Notes: generated by a model from the sequence alone, not told the origin. A DNA stretch of 64,000 nucleotides from DAISKN01 sp963716925 (GCA_963716925.1 CAVQUX010000006.1:310001-374000); one strand, 5' to 3'. Counted from the first letter of the stretch, positions 55,531-64,000 are shown. Made by a program: numbers and translations.

Positions 55531-58152
55531 CTACCGAAAGTTCTCGACGAGCATGAGGTCGGTTCCAGCGGCATCCTGCTTGGTCAAGAGAACCCACTCC
55601 CCATCGGGGGAGACCGAGAGGCCGTCGCCGAGGCTTCCGTCGAGCGTGGCCAGATCCGTCACCTCTCCGCTCGCGAGATCGTGGTACCGAAGGGTCGCGA
55701 GATCCCCGGGCCAATCCAGGTAACAGATACCTTCTTCGAAAACGTCCCAGCGATCCCCAACGGGGCCGACGGTCTCGATGAGCTTCTCCTCGGCGCCGCC
55801 CTCGACGGGAACGCGCCAGATACCGCTGACGTCATCGCGCGTGAAGAGCACGTATTCCGGGTCCGGGGACTCCCGGCCCCAGCGTCCGCCACCGCGAGTC
55901 ACCGGAATCGGCTCTCCCCCCGCGAAGGGGAGCTTCCATATCTGCTGCACGCCAGCGGCGATCTCGCTTCTCGTGAAGTAGATCCATCGCCCATCGCGCG
56001 ACGAAATGCCAAAGTACTCTCCGCCCGGCGAGTCGGTCAGAGGGCGGAGCTGACCGGAATCCACGGATCCGACGAAGAGATCGCGAGAGTCGAGGACAAG
56101 ATCGAACAGGATCTGGCGCCCGTCGGGAGACCAGTTGACACCCCCGACTTCCGACACTGCGAAAGGCTTCCTGGCGTTCTCTCCGTTCGCGTCGCTGACC
56201 CAGACCTCCGTGCCACCCGACCGGTCCGAGACGAAAACAATCTGTTTCCCGTCGGGAGAAAACCGGGCGCTTCGATCGTCACGGGTCGAGGCGATCCATC
56301 TCTGAGGCGCTCCCGGGTTCTTCGAGCGGGGCCCCGGGACTCTCCAGATGTTCCAGTCCGAGAGCGGCTTTTCGTAGGCGAGCCGGTTTCCCTCCCGCGA
56401 GATGCTGGGCTTGATGGCGTCCGCCTCGATCAAAGGAATGGTCTCGAGCTCGCCTCCCCCCACCGCTATCTTGTGCAATCCATCGCGCCGCGGCGGGTAG
56501 AGCGAAACGATCAGGCTTTCGCCGCCGGCCGCCCAGGCAAGAGATCCGTCATAGACGTCGACGGCACCCTCGGTAATTCGCTTCAGGTCTCCGCTATCGG
56601 GCATAACCGTGTAGATCGCGGGCTGGGAGTCGAACCGGGTGAACGCAATCGTGCGGCCGTCGGGAGAGAAGACCGGCGAGGTGTCGCCACACCGCCGAAG
56701 TGGCTCCGGGCATTCACGGTCGCGCGGAGGGTCCGTAAGGCGTCGCATCTGTCCCGTGTCGACAGTGAGCAGGTATATGGCATTCACGTCCCCGACGGTT
56801 TCAGCGTTCACCACCGCGAGCTCGCGGCCGTCCGCGGACCAGGAGAGGCCATGGAACCACGCGAGCGAGGTACCGAGGCGCTTCTCCGGCCCGCCCAGCG
56901 CGGAAACTACGAAAATGCCGTCACGGATCTCCCCGTCTTCCTGCACGTGGCGGACGAACGCGATCCGGCTTCCGTCCGGGGACCACGCCGGGCGCATCTC
57001 CTCTTCGACGTTGTCGGTGAGCTGTAGCTCCTGCCCGCCATCGATGAGCTTGACGTAGAGATCCCTTTCGGTCACGAAGGCGACCTGCCTTCCGTCGGGC
57101 GAAAGGGCCGGGTCTCCTTCGTAGCCGGGTGCGGTCGTCAGGGGCACTACTCTCGGAGGGGGCAGCGAGTCCGTCACCGGGCTGCGGTATCGAAAGAAAG
57201 CGAGAGTGGCGAGACCGACGACCACGACCCCGGCGGCCCAGGCCCAGGTCCGCGCAGGTTTCCGCAGGGCCCGGCCTCTCGCGGTGATGGCAACGCCGGA
57301 ATCGACTTCGTTCCTCAGATCCTCGAGCGCGATCTTGAGGTCCGCCATCGACTGGAACCGCCTGCCGGCATCCTTTCGAAGCGCCCTCGCCAGGATTCGC
57401 TCCAGCTCGATGGGCGCTTTCGGCATCAGAGCGCTCACGGGCTGGGGCTCGTCCCTCAGGACCGCCGCGAGAGTCGACGGAAGGCTCGTCCCCTGGAAAG
57501 CCCTCTTCCCGGTCACCATCTCGTAGAGGACGCTCCCGAAGGAAAATATGTCGCTGCGCGCGTCCACCTTGCGGCCCTCTGCCTGCTCCGGAGACATGTA
57601 CGCAGCGGTTCCCACGACATGACCTTCCCGGGTGACGGGGGCGTCCTGGGCGCGGGTCGGAGTTTCCTCGGAATCCCCGAGCTCCGTCAGCTTCGCGACT
57701 CCAAAGTCGAGAATCTTTGCAACCCCCTGCTCGGTTACAACGACGTTATCCGGCTTCAAGTCCCGATGCACGATTCCGTGGGCGTGCGCCGCGGAGAGAG
57801 CATCCGCCATCTGGATCGCGTAGCCGAGAGCTTCCGAGAGCTTCATCCTGCCCACTCGCTCCCGGAGCGTCTCCCCTGAGACGTATTGCATGGCGATGAA
57901 ATACACACCCTCGGCCTCGCCGATATCGTGGACCACGACGATGTTGGGATGATCGAGCGCGGACGCGGCCCTTGCCTCCTGCATGAAACGGCGACGACGG
58001 TCCGGATCGCGCACCGCCTCCGGAGGAAGCACCTTGATCGCCACGGTGCGCTCGAGCCGGGTGTCGAAAGCCTTGTAGACCTCGCCCATTCCTCCAGCGC
58101 CGATTCTCTCGAGGATCCGGTAGTGGGAGAGGGTCTGCCCAGAGGTCAGCAC
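55531..58152 (-). CDS. Ser/Thr kinase fused to a TolB-like WD40/PD40 propeller
   Basis: 873 residues. Residues ~11-270 are a complete PknB-type kinase: GAGGMGEVYKAFD, IKVLPPE, VHRDLKPDNVVV, ILDFGVAKL, GTAAYMSPEQAEG. One membrane helix (TWAWAAGVVVVGLATLAFF; ~303-322) leads to an outside domain of PD40/TolB repeats (LSPDGRQVAFV, SPDGSRIAFV, FSPDGRTIAFT, FSPDGKQIVFV), forming a propeller. The outside part probably senses a ligand or peptidoglycan and signals to the kinase. It is transcribed with the Oar barrel. Confidence 0.92.
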   Translation of the reverse strand: MLTSGQTLSHYRILERIGAGGMGEVYKAFDTRLERTVAIKVLPPEAVRDPDRRRRFMQEARAASALDHPNIVVVHDIGEAEGVYFIAMQYVSGETLRERVGRMKLSEALGYAIQMADALSAAHAHGIVHRDLKPDNVVVTEQGVAKILDFGVAKLTELGDSEETPTRAQDAPVTREGHVVGTAAYMSPEQAEGRKVDARSDIFSFGSVLYEMVTGKRAFQGTSLPSTLAAVLRDEPQPVSALMPKAPIELERILARALRKDAGRRFQSMADLKIALEDLRNEVDSGVAITARGRALRKPARTWAWAAGVVVVGLATLAFFRYRSPVTDSLPPPRVVPLTTAPGYEGDPALSPDGRQVAFVTERDLYVKLIDGGQELQLTDNVEEEMRPAWSPDGSRIAFVRHVQEDGEIRDGIFVVSALGGPEKRLGTSLAWFHGLSWSADGRELAVVNAETVGDVNAIYLLTVDTGQMRRLTDPPRDRECPEPLRRCGDTSPVFSPDGRTIAFTRFDSQPAIYTVMPDSGDLKRITEGAVDVYDGSLAWAAGGESLIVSLYPPRRDGLHKIAVGGGELETIPLIEADAIKPSISREGNRLAYEKPLSDWNIWRVPGPRSKNPGAPQRWIASTRDDRSARFSPDGKQIVFVSDRSGGTEVWVSDANGENARKPFAVSEVGGVNWSPDGRQILFDLVLDSRDLFVGSVDSGQLRPLTDSPGGEYFGISSRDGRWIYFTRSEIAAGVQQIWKLPFAGGEPIPVTRGGGRWGRESPDPEYVLFTRDDVSGIWRVPVEGGAEEKLIETVGPVGDRWDVFEEGICYLDWPGDLATLRYHDLASGEVTDLATLDGSLGDGLSVSPDGEWVLLTKQDAAGTDLMLVENFR

Positions 58153-58243
58153 GGAGAAATGACTCTAGCGAAAAATTGCGGATTTCGCACGCTGCGAGCC
58201 GCCCACGAGCGACGAGCGGTTGAGGCGGTTCGACCGCGGCGGA

Positions 58244-58249
58244 TATGCT
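58244..58249 (+). promoter_or_regulatory. putative -10 box of the second GT-C-like gene
   Basis: TATGCT, 9 nt before ATG 58259. Confidence 0.35.
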
Positions 58250-58258
58250 CTGCCTTCC

Positions 58259-60289
58259 ATGGGCTCGCGCGATTCCACCGGCGTCCGGCGAGGGTTGGTC
58301 TGGTTCTTCGGAGCGGCGCTCTACTCCGGGGCCAGCTATCTCCTCCTGCTCTTCGCGTATCGTCAGATCGACGGTTTTCGAGTAGAGCTTGGCGGAAGCG
58401 ACGAAGCGTTCCGGCCCGAAGGAGACCGGGCCTGGAGCCGCAGCTACCCGGACCACGGTCCGTACCGCATCCGGCGCGGGCAGAGGCGCATGACCGACTT
58501 TCTCGCGCGCATGGCTCACGAAGGGGCGGCGCTCGAGATTCCGACGAGGATCGACCGGGGCGGCGCCGAGCTTTTGATACGAGGCCATCGCTATGGACAG
58601 CCGGGCGTCGTCCACGTGCTGGCCGGAGGCGTCCGGCTGAAGACACTCGCGTACCGCAAGGACTCGTATCCCTGGGACGTCGAGCGACTGCCGGTTCCCG
58701 AGGCGCTCGCCGGCAGTCCGCTACGCATTGATTTTCTCGGCGCAGCGACGGAGGAGGACGTTGACCTTCCGCCGGGAGGGCTTCTTGGAATCGACTGGGT
58801 CGAGCTGAGGCCAGTCGACCCCTCCGCGCGATTCGTACCCACACTCCAGCAGTGGTTGCTCGCTTCGATTCTGCCGGCCTTCGTCTTCGCGAGCCTGCGC
58901 TGGGCGCGGGTGCGATGGGCCTTCGCCGCCGGCCTGCTCAGCGGGGCGATTCTGCTCGCCGCTCACGCTTTCGTTCCGGGCCCGACAGTCGCCGCGACGG
59001 GTCACCTCTGGGCGATAGTGCCCACGGCGGCGCTTTTCTGGGTCGTGCTTCGCTGGGCTTTGAACGTCGAGCGGATGCGAGCGCGCCGGCTCACCGCCCT
59101 CGGCTCGCTCACGATTCTCGCCCACGCCCCCGTTATTTTCTTTCCCAACCACCAGCCTCCCGACCTGAGGGCGCATTTGGGCCAGGTCGCTCGCCTCGAA
59201 AGCTTCCATCTGGACCAGTTCTGGGAGTTCTCGTCGACGACGCCGGTCGCGGGCCGGAACAAGCCGGCGACCGGCTTCGACCGGGACTATGTCGCCCCGT
59301 ACCCGCCCTGGATCTATTTCCTCGTGCACGCGCTCCGGCCGGTGACGGACAATCCGCGCTTCTGGATGGAATGGCTCGGTCTGGTCGCGGCCGGAGCCAT
59401 CGTAGTTCTTACCGAGCGCCTCGCGAGGAACTTCGCCGCCGACGCGAAGACCGCGGCGTACGCGGCCGCCTTGATGGCCGTCGAGATCGCGACCTGGCAC
59501 CATGCCTCACGCGCCCACACCCCGACCCTGCTGGGACAGCTCTCGTTTCTCGCGGCCGTCGCCTATCTCGTGTCCCATTACGACGGGATGAGGAGCCCGC
59601 GGGCTCTCCTCGGACTCGCGTTCTTCTCGTTTCTCGCCTGCGTCGCCTACCCGGGCTCGCTCATCCACTGGGTGATCTTCCTCGGCTGTTTTCTCGTGGT
59701 CGAGCTCGTGGCGCGCCGAACGCTCCTCCCGTCCCCGGATACCTTGAGAGCCCTTGTCGCCAGCGCCGCCGGAGGTGTCGCTTCCCTGGCCGCTTTCTAC
59801 CATCCGTTCGTCCGGGCGGCGATCGTGGGCCGGGCGGCGCGGCAGGCGATTCTGGCGAGGGAGGTGTTCCAGCCGAAAGCCGCGTTTTTCTTTCTCCGGA
59901 ACCAGATGCGCGATACCGTCGAGATCCTGAGCTTCGGCTACCCTCTCTGGTTGCTCCTCGGAGTTCCGGCCCTACTCCGCCTTCGGGAGTGGGCACAAGG
60001 ACTCTTCGCGCGGAAGATCATCTGGTCCTGGGTCGCGGCGTACGTCCTGCATCTGATCCTGAAGGACCCGATGTTCTTCCCGCAGCTCTTCCTCTACGTG
60101 AAGGAAGAGCTGATGTACGCCCCGCTCGCCTGCATCCTCGGAGGAGCGACGCTCGCCTGGCTGGATGCCCGAGGCCGGCTGGGACGCGCCGCGGCCTATG
60201 GCCTCGTCCTGCTGTGCTTCGGGCTATACGTCCGGGACTTCCACTACAACGCCGACGCGGTCGCGGCGATGCTCTCGCGCGAAGAGTAG
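58259..60289 (+). CDS. polytopic membrane glycosyltransferase-like protein
   Basis: 676 residues. A first helix (LVWFFGAALYSGASYLLLLF) is followed by an extracytoplasmic beta domain to ~190, then about twelve helices. A loop with NHQPPDLRAHLGQVARLES, and later AGRNKPATGFDRDY and YPPWIYFLVHAL, recalls DUF2029/ArnT-like glycosyltransferases that use lipid-linked sugars. No fixed family is recognised. It is the same kind of protein as the one at 31133-33625. ATG 58259 is 9 nt after TATGCT. Confidence 0.6.
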   Translation: MGSRDSTGVRRGLVWFFGAALYSGASYLLLLFAYRQIDGFRVELGGSDEAFRPEGDRAWSRSYPDHGPYRIRRGQRRMTDFLARMAHEGAALEIPTRIDRGGAELLIRGHRYGQPGVVHVLAGGVRLKTLAYRKDSYPWDVERLPVPEALAGSPLRIDFLGAATEEDVDLPPGGLLGIDWVELRPVDPSARFVPTLQQWLLASILPAFVFASLRWARVRWAFAAGLLSGAILLAAHAFVPGPTVAATGHLWAIVPTAALFWVVLRWALNVERMRARRLTALGSLTILAHAPVIFFPNHQPPDLRAHLGQVARLESFHLDQFWEFSSTTPVAGRNKPATGFDRDYVAPYPPWIYFLVHALRPVTDNPRFWMEWLGLVAAGAIVVLTERLARNFAADAKTAAYAAALMAVEIATWHHASRAHTPTLLGQLSFLAAVAYLVSHYDGMRSPRALLGLAFFSFLACVAYPGSLIHWVIFLGCFLVVELVARRTLLPSPDTLRALVASAAGGVASLAAFYHPFVRAAIVGRAARQAILAREVFQPKAAFFFLRNQMRDTVEILSFGYPLWLLLGVPALLRLREWAQGLFARKIIWSWVAAYVLHLILKDPMFFPQLFLYVKEELMYAPLACILGGATLAWLDARGRLGRAAAYGLVLLCFGLYVRDFHYNADAVAAMLSREE

Positions 60290-60319
60290 AGCTCGGTGCG
60301 GGCCCGTCCCGGGCTGCCC

Positions 60320-60688
60320 TCAGGGTTTGATGAATTTCCTGAGGAGCGTCTGGCCGTCGCGCACGATGACCAGGGCCCCGTCTTTCAAATCCTCGTCGAA
60401 CAGCTTGAGGAGATTGAAGAGCGTCGAGGTCATGACCTGGGCTTCGACGGTGTCCTGGCGGAAGAAGATCACCGAGGGCCAGGCAACTCCCGAGTCCGAC
60501 TCGACGAGGCGTGCGAGGCTCCGGTTCCGGGTCACCACCACCCGGCTCTCGAACGCCGCGAGGCGAAGGAACTCCCGGATGGGCAGATCCCCGGCGCCGA
60601 TCTCGAGCGCGTGGACGGCGTCGTATCCGGCGTCGTTCAGGTCCTGGACCACGCCCTCGGGAAAGAAGGGATCCGCGAGAAGCTTCAC
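60320..60688 (-). CDS. DUF5615 (PIN/Mut7-like) protein, orphan
   Basis: 122 residues related to toxin-like DUF5615: MKLLADPFFPEGVVQDLNDAGYDAVHA, ESRVVVTRNRSLARLVE. The usual first Asp-Glu-Asn is ADPFFP and the TRD is TRN, so the metal site may be lost. A DUF433 antitoxin normally lies just upstream; none is here. Instead ATG 60688 overlaps the stop of the aminotransferase-like gene by 4 bases. Probably a domesticated or inactive relative. Confidence 0.7.
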   Translation of the reverse strand: MKLLADPFFPEGVVQDLNDAGYDAVHALEIGAGDLPIREFLRLAAFESRVVVTRNRSLARLVESDSGVAWPSVIFFRQDTVEAQVMTSTLFNLLKLFDEDLKDGALVIVRDGQTLLRKFIKP

Positions 60689-61882
60689 GTGGCGATCCTG
60701 TGCAGGGCTTCGACGAACCGCTCCACCTCGGCCTCGGTGTTGTAGTGCGCCATCGACGCCGAGACCGCTCCCTCGTTCTCCGGCAGACCGAGCGCCCGCA
60801 CGGCCCTGGGACAGCCGAAGCTTCCATGCTCGACCCGTATTTTCTCTTTCGCCAGCCCCGAAGCGACCTCGCCCGGCTCCTTGCCGCGAAGCCGAAAGAA
60901 GAAATGGGGCATGCGCCTCGCAGAATGATCCCAGTCATCGATGCCGTAGACGGTGACCCCCGGGATCTCCCCCAGCCGCCGGAGCGCCAGCGCGGTCAAC
61001 GTCCGCTCGTAGTGGCGGATGGCCTGCATCCCCCGCCTCATGTGCCTTCGCCTTCCGTAGTCCTCCGAAGGCTGGAGCTGCATCTCCTGCGCCAGAAGGC
61101 CGAGCTCTTCGACGTAGCGCAGGGCTGCCCCGAGCGCGTCCATTTCCTGGGGCTCGGTCTCGATTCCCTCGAAGATCGCGGGGTTCGCGTCGCGAAGCTC
61201 CCGCATGCGCTCCCGGCGGCCCCAGAGAAATCCGACGCGCGATCCGAAGAGGGAGGCGGTCGAGGCGAGAACGAAATCCGAGCGGAGGAAGCGCACGTCG
61301 AGGGCCCCGTGGGAGAGAAACGGAGTCCAATTCACGACGAGCGAGCTCTTGCGGTCCCGAACCTGGAGCGCTACCGGCAGGAGCTCGACGATGGTGCCGA
61401 TGGCGGAGGACGCCTTGGCGGCGACGACGAGCCGCGTGCGGCCGTTGAGGAGGTCCGACAGCCGCGCCGGGTCCAGGCCCCCTCCCGGCCGTTTCAGCGG
61501 CCAGAACCGGACGGAGACACCTTTCTCCTCGAGGGCGAGCCAGGGAGCCAGGCTCCACTCGTCGTCGATCTCCGCTGACCACCACCTCGGAGTCCGGAGG
61601 GAGATTCTCTCCGAGGCCGACGCTGAGGCGCCGTGCGAGCTCCCTCACGTCGGGGGCGAACAGGATCTCCTCCTCCGCCCAGGCTTCGTTGCTGTTGAGA
61701 AAGACCGCGAGGCTCTCGCGCGTCTCCTGGAGGATCTCCGCGGGGTCGTCGGCGGTTCTGCGGTCCTCGAGGGCGCGGATGGTCGAAAGGACCCAGGGAG
61801 CGGATGCATTCTTGAAGTAGACGGTGTCCGGGCTGTCCGGCCGCGAAAAGCAGCCGCGAACATAATCGAGAGGAAAATCCAT
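60685..61882 (-). CDS. class-V aminotransferase-fold protein lacking the PLP lysine (one frameshift)
   Basis: Related to cysteine desulfurase/isopenicillin-epimerase-type proteins: MDFPLDYVRGCFSRPDSPDTVYFKNAS at the start (shortened motif YFKNAS), and the end RVEHGSFGCPRAVRALGLPENEG has the usual small-domain pattern (split in use). The segment aligned with SAYKFFGPHIG of homologues reads STASLFGSRVG, so the Schiff-base Lys is Ser (61252-61254), and the PLP-Asp region reads NWTPF. PLP chemistry is thus unlikely. A frameshift near 61580 needs one base removed (SGD to DDEWSLAPW), and the length is one over a multiple of three. TATCTT lies 7 nt before ATG 61882. Confidence 0.65.
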
Positions 61883-61889
61883 GGCGGCA

Positions 61890-61895
61890 AAGATA
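61890..61895 (-). promoter_or_regulatory. putative -10 box of the aminotransferase-like gene
   Basis: TATCTT on the minus strand, 7 nt before ATG 61882. Confidence 0.35.
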
Positions 61896-61936
61896 GCGCG
61901 CTTCCGTTCGGAGCGCCATAGGCCGGTGCCGCGGGA

Positions 61937-61942
61937 TATGAT
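61937..61942 (+). promoter_or_regulatory. putative -10 box of ygfZ
   Basis: TATGAT, 9 nt before ATG 61952. Confidence 0.4.
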
Positions 61943-61951
61943 GCTCGAGTG

Positions 61952-62944
61952 ATGGTGGAAAGCCCGTTCGAGGAGGCCTATCGCGCCGCGACCGAGGGCG
62001 CTCTCGCTCTCGACCGCTCCCACCTCGTGAACGTCGCCGCGCGGGGGAAGGACCGGGAATCCTTCCTCCAGAACATGTTGACGAACGACGTCCGCTCCCT
62101 CGCGGCGGGAGCCGGCGTCCCCGCGGCTTTTCTCAATAACAAGGGGAAGCTGGTCTCCGATCTCACCGTCTTCAAGAGCGACGACGTCTTTCTCCTCCAG
62201 GTGGAGCGCGAGCGGGCCGAGCCCTTCCGCAAGGCGCTCGACCGGTACATCATCTCGGAGGACGTGGCCCTCGAGAGCCGCGCGGATGCGGAGGCCGCGC
62301 TGTCGATCGAGGGACCGAAAGCGAGCGGGATCCTCGCGGAGCTCGCGGGGATCTCCGCGTCGATGCTGGACGAGCTCGCCCACCTTCACTTCTTGATCCT
62401 CGACCTTGCGAAGGTGCCCGCGCGCGTCACCGCGCAGAGGCGCGAGCTCACGCCGCGCTTCGACGTGACCACGAGCCTCGATGGAGCGGGAGTCGTTCTC
62501 GAGCGGGTACTGGAGCGCGGGGCCCTCCTCGGAGGCGAGAACGTCCGGGAGACGAGGCGCATCGAAGCCTCCCGCCCCCGCTTCGGAGTCGACATGGACG
62601 AGTCTCACCTTCCGCTGGAAGCCGGCCTCGAGGAAGCCATCAGCTTCCAGAAAGGCTGCTACATCGGCCAGGAATACGTGGTTCGACTCGCTCACCGGGG
62701 CCACGTGAATCGCAAGCTCTCGGGATTGAGGCTCACGGGAGGCGACGCACCCGCTCCGGGAAGCCCGGTCGTTCACGGCGCGGAGGAAGCGGGTGCGGTC
62801 ACCAGTTCCGCGTTCTCCCCCGCGTTCGGCTGCGCGCTCGCGCTCGCCTACCTGAAGCGAGGATATCTGGATCCGGGAACGGAGGTCACCGTGGGCGGGG
62901 CGACGGCGACCGTCTCGTCTCTACCCTTCGCCCGCTCCCGCTGA
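61952..62944 (+). CDS. ygfZ: YgfZ/GcvT folate-binding protein
   Basis: 330 residues. The diagnostic motif KGCYIGQEYVVRLAHRG near residue 230, the folate-fold strand patterns at both ends (SFLQNMLTNDVRSL; CALALAYLKRGY) and the overall length identify YgfZ, which aids Fe-S cluster assembly and repair through tetrahydrofolate. ATG 61952 follows TATGAT by 9 nt; GTG 61949 just before it is an alternative. Convergent with and overlapping the hydrolase gene by 24 bp. Confidence 0.9.
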   Translation: MVESPFEEAYRAATEGALALDRSHLVNVAARGKDRESFLQNMLTNDVRSLAAGAGVPAAFLNNKGKLVSDLTVFKSDDVFLLQVERERAEPFRKALDRYIISEDVALESRADAEAALSIEGPKASGILAELAGISASMLDELAHLHFLILDLAKVPARVTAQRRELTPRFDVTTSLDGAGVVLERVLERGALLGGENVRETRRIEASRPRFGVDMDESHLPLEAGLEEAISFQKGCYIGQEYVVRLAHRGHVNRKLSGLRLTGGDAPAPGSPVVHGAEEAGAVTSSAFSPAFGCALALAYLKRGYLDPGTEVTVGGATATVSSLPFARSR

Positions 62945-63706
62945 ATCGAGCTTCCGGAGGAGAGCCTTCCAGGCGCTCCAATAGGCTTCGCCACCCGTGA
63001 CGAACACGTCCGTGTGCCCGGCACTCTCGACGGGAACGAAGGTCTTGGGCTCGCGGGCGGCGCGAAACAGGGCCTCGCCCTGCTCGAAAGGCACCACCGC
63101 ATCCCGGCGCCCGTGAAAGAGAAGAAGCGGGACGGCGACCTCCGGAATCTTCTTCCGGTTGTCGTATCGCGTACGTACCAGCGAGGTGAAAGGCGCGAGA
63201 AAGGGATAAGCCACCCGCGTCATGTCGGCGATGGATGCGAACGGAGCCTCGAGGACGAGAGCGGCCGCTGTCTCTCGAAGCGAGAGCTCGATCGCGACGG
63301 CCGCGCCCAGCGACTCGCCGAACAGGATCAATCGCCCCGACGCGATGCCCCGCTCCCCGACCAGATAACGATGCGCGGCGACTGCGTCCCGGTAGGTGCC
63401 TTCCTCGGACGGGCTTCCTTCGCTGCGTCCGAAGCCCCGATAGTCGAAGAGAAGAACGTCCACCTTCAGCTCGCGATGGAGGAGTAGAGCGCGATCCAGG
63501 CGTCCGGAGATGTTGCCCGCGTTGCCGTGACAGACGAGCACGGTATGAGCGGATCGCCGGCGCGAGAGCGCGGGAAGGAACCAGCCGTGGATCCGGGTCC
63601 CATCGGAGGCCTCGAGGAAGAGCTCGTCGTGCTCGAGGCCGAGAGAATCCGGCGTGAGCTCGATTTCCCGGGAGGGGAAGTAGATGAGTCTTTCTTCGAA
63701 CAACAA
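62921..63706 (-). CDS. alpha/beta hydrolase (Bem46/YfhR-like)
   Basis: 261 residues. The nucleophile elbow GESLGAAVAIE, the oxyanion-type HGNAGN, and late GRRDAVVPF (Asp) and SAGHTDVF (His) complete a Ser-Asp-His triad. The N terminus LLFEERLIYFPS is usual for Bem46-type membrane-associated esterases, including a short hydrophobic lead. A TTG start at 63706 is inferred; the frame is open upstream without ATG or GTG for some 60 bp. Substrate unknown. Confidence 0.82.
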   Translation of the reverse strand: MLFEERLIYFPSREIELTPDSLGLEHDELFLEASDGTRIHGWFLPALSRRRSAHTVLVCHGNAGNISGRLDRALLLHRELKVDVLLFDYRGFGRSEGSPSEEGTYRDAVAAHRYLVGERGIASGRLILFGESLGAAVAIELSLRETAAALVLEAPFASIADMTRVAYPFLAPFTSLVRTRYDNRKKIPEVAVPLLLFHGRRDAVVPFEQGEALFRAAREPKTFVPVESAGHTDVFVTGGEAYWSAWKALLRKLDSAGAGEG

Positions 63707-63909
63707 GGAGACCGCGTTCAGCGGCGTGGCCCGCCCTTTGGCTGCAGCAGATTTCCGATCGAAGGCGAAGGGCTCATTTCTTCAATCATGGTATCCGACG
63801 AAGGGCCTCGTCCGCTGCAACGCGCGGGCGAGCGAATCGAGCCGGGCAACCTCCTTATCCCTCATGTTGAACTCGTGATATGTTGTGGGGCTCGAGAGGA
63901 GGTGCACGG

Positions 63910-64000
63910 TTGGGCGGAGACGAAGCCATCCTCGCGAGGCTTCCCAAGCCTGGCGAGCCCATTTTCTACCCCAAAGTGGGCCATTGCATCTTCCGCGGGG
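63910..64000 (+). CDS. gene start with CarD-like N terminus, 3' partial
   Basis: From TTG 63910, with GGAGG eight bases upstream, thirty codons run to the window edge: LPKPGEPIFYPKVGHCIFRG includes the GxxVxYPxxGxxxI pattern of CarD/CdnL RNA-polymerase-binding proteins. Too little is present to be sure. Nothing recognisable lies in the 203 bp between it and the hydrolase gene apart from minus-strand frames of under 30 codons. Confidence 0.4.
   Translation, partial: MGGDEAILARLPKPGEPIFYPKVGHCIFRG

Noticed and set aside
1..64000. tRNA, rRNA, CRISPR, prophage or insertion-sequence content.
   Set aside because: No cloverleaf with a TTCGAAT-type T-loop, no regular direct repeats, and no transposase or integrase motif was seen.

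Overview
The window is a GC-rich, Gram-negative chromosome segment, most likely from an acidobacterium (inference). The main clue is a duplicated MacB-type permease with the short N-terminal domain typical of acidobacterial ADOP proteins, run by a PadR repressor. A TolB-propeller Ser/Thr kinase beside an Oar-like outer-membrane barrel, an ECF sigma factor coupled to a second kinase, LpxA and FabI fit the same picture. I see no tRNA, rRNA, CRISPR array, transposase or phage gene. No gene-free stretch exceeds about 230 bp.

Layout. 1-5.8 kb: end of a TlpA-like gene, a bactofilin, two small proteins, a DnaB-like protein that has lost its P-loop, and a membrane TPR protein. 5.8-9.4 kb (minus strand): a kinase, a thioredoxin-fold protein whose first redox Cys codon is TGA (a probable selenoprotein), an isopropylmalate-synthase-family enzyme, and lpxA. 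9.7-18.9 kb: an M20 dipeptidase, a REP-like hairpin, then a tightly overlapping operon of a membrane spermidine-synthase-like/discoidin protein and two sulfatase-superfamily proteins. 19-28 kb: metabolic and regulatory genes (M20 amidohydrolase, ankyrin protein, amidohydrolase lipoprotein, AraC regulator with a divergent broken arginase, CGNR regulator, Tat-exported epimerase). 28-36 kb: ADOP/PadR, a large membrane glycosyltransferase-like protein, a CNMP-Grx-TrxR fusion and an M50 protease. 36-47 kb: methyltransferase, B3/B4 protein, FabI, amidase, a two-component system, LigA and membrane proteins. 47-64 kb: lysA, an exported triple RidA, a broken metalloprotease, ECF/kinase, Oar/kinase-TolB, another membrane glycosyltransferase-like protein, an orphan DUF5615 protein, a class-V aminotransferase without its PLP lysine, YgfZ and a hydrolase.

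Two points matter when reading this annotation. First, many genes, including lysA, are broken by what look like single-base insertions. Gene lengths are off by exactly the number of extra bases inferred, so sequence error is likelier than gene death. Second, several starts lie 7-9 nt after a TANNNT -10 box with no ribosome binding site, which suggests leaderless transcripts. Others form 4-base ATGA, GTGA or TTGA overlaps, several of them on TTG starts.
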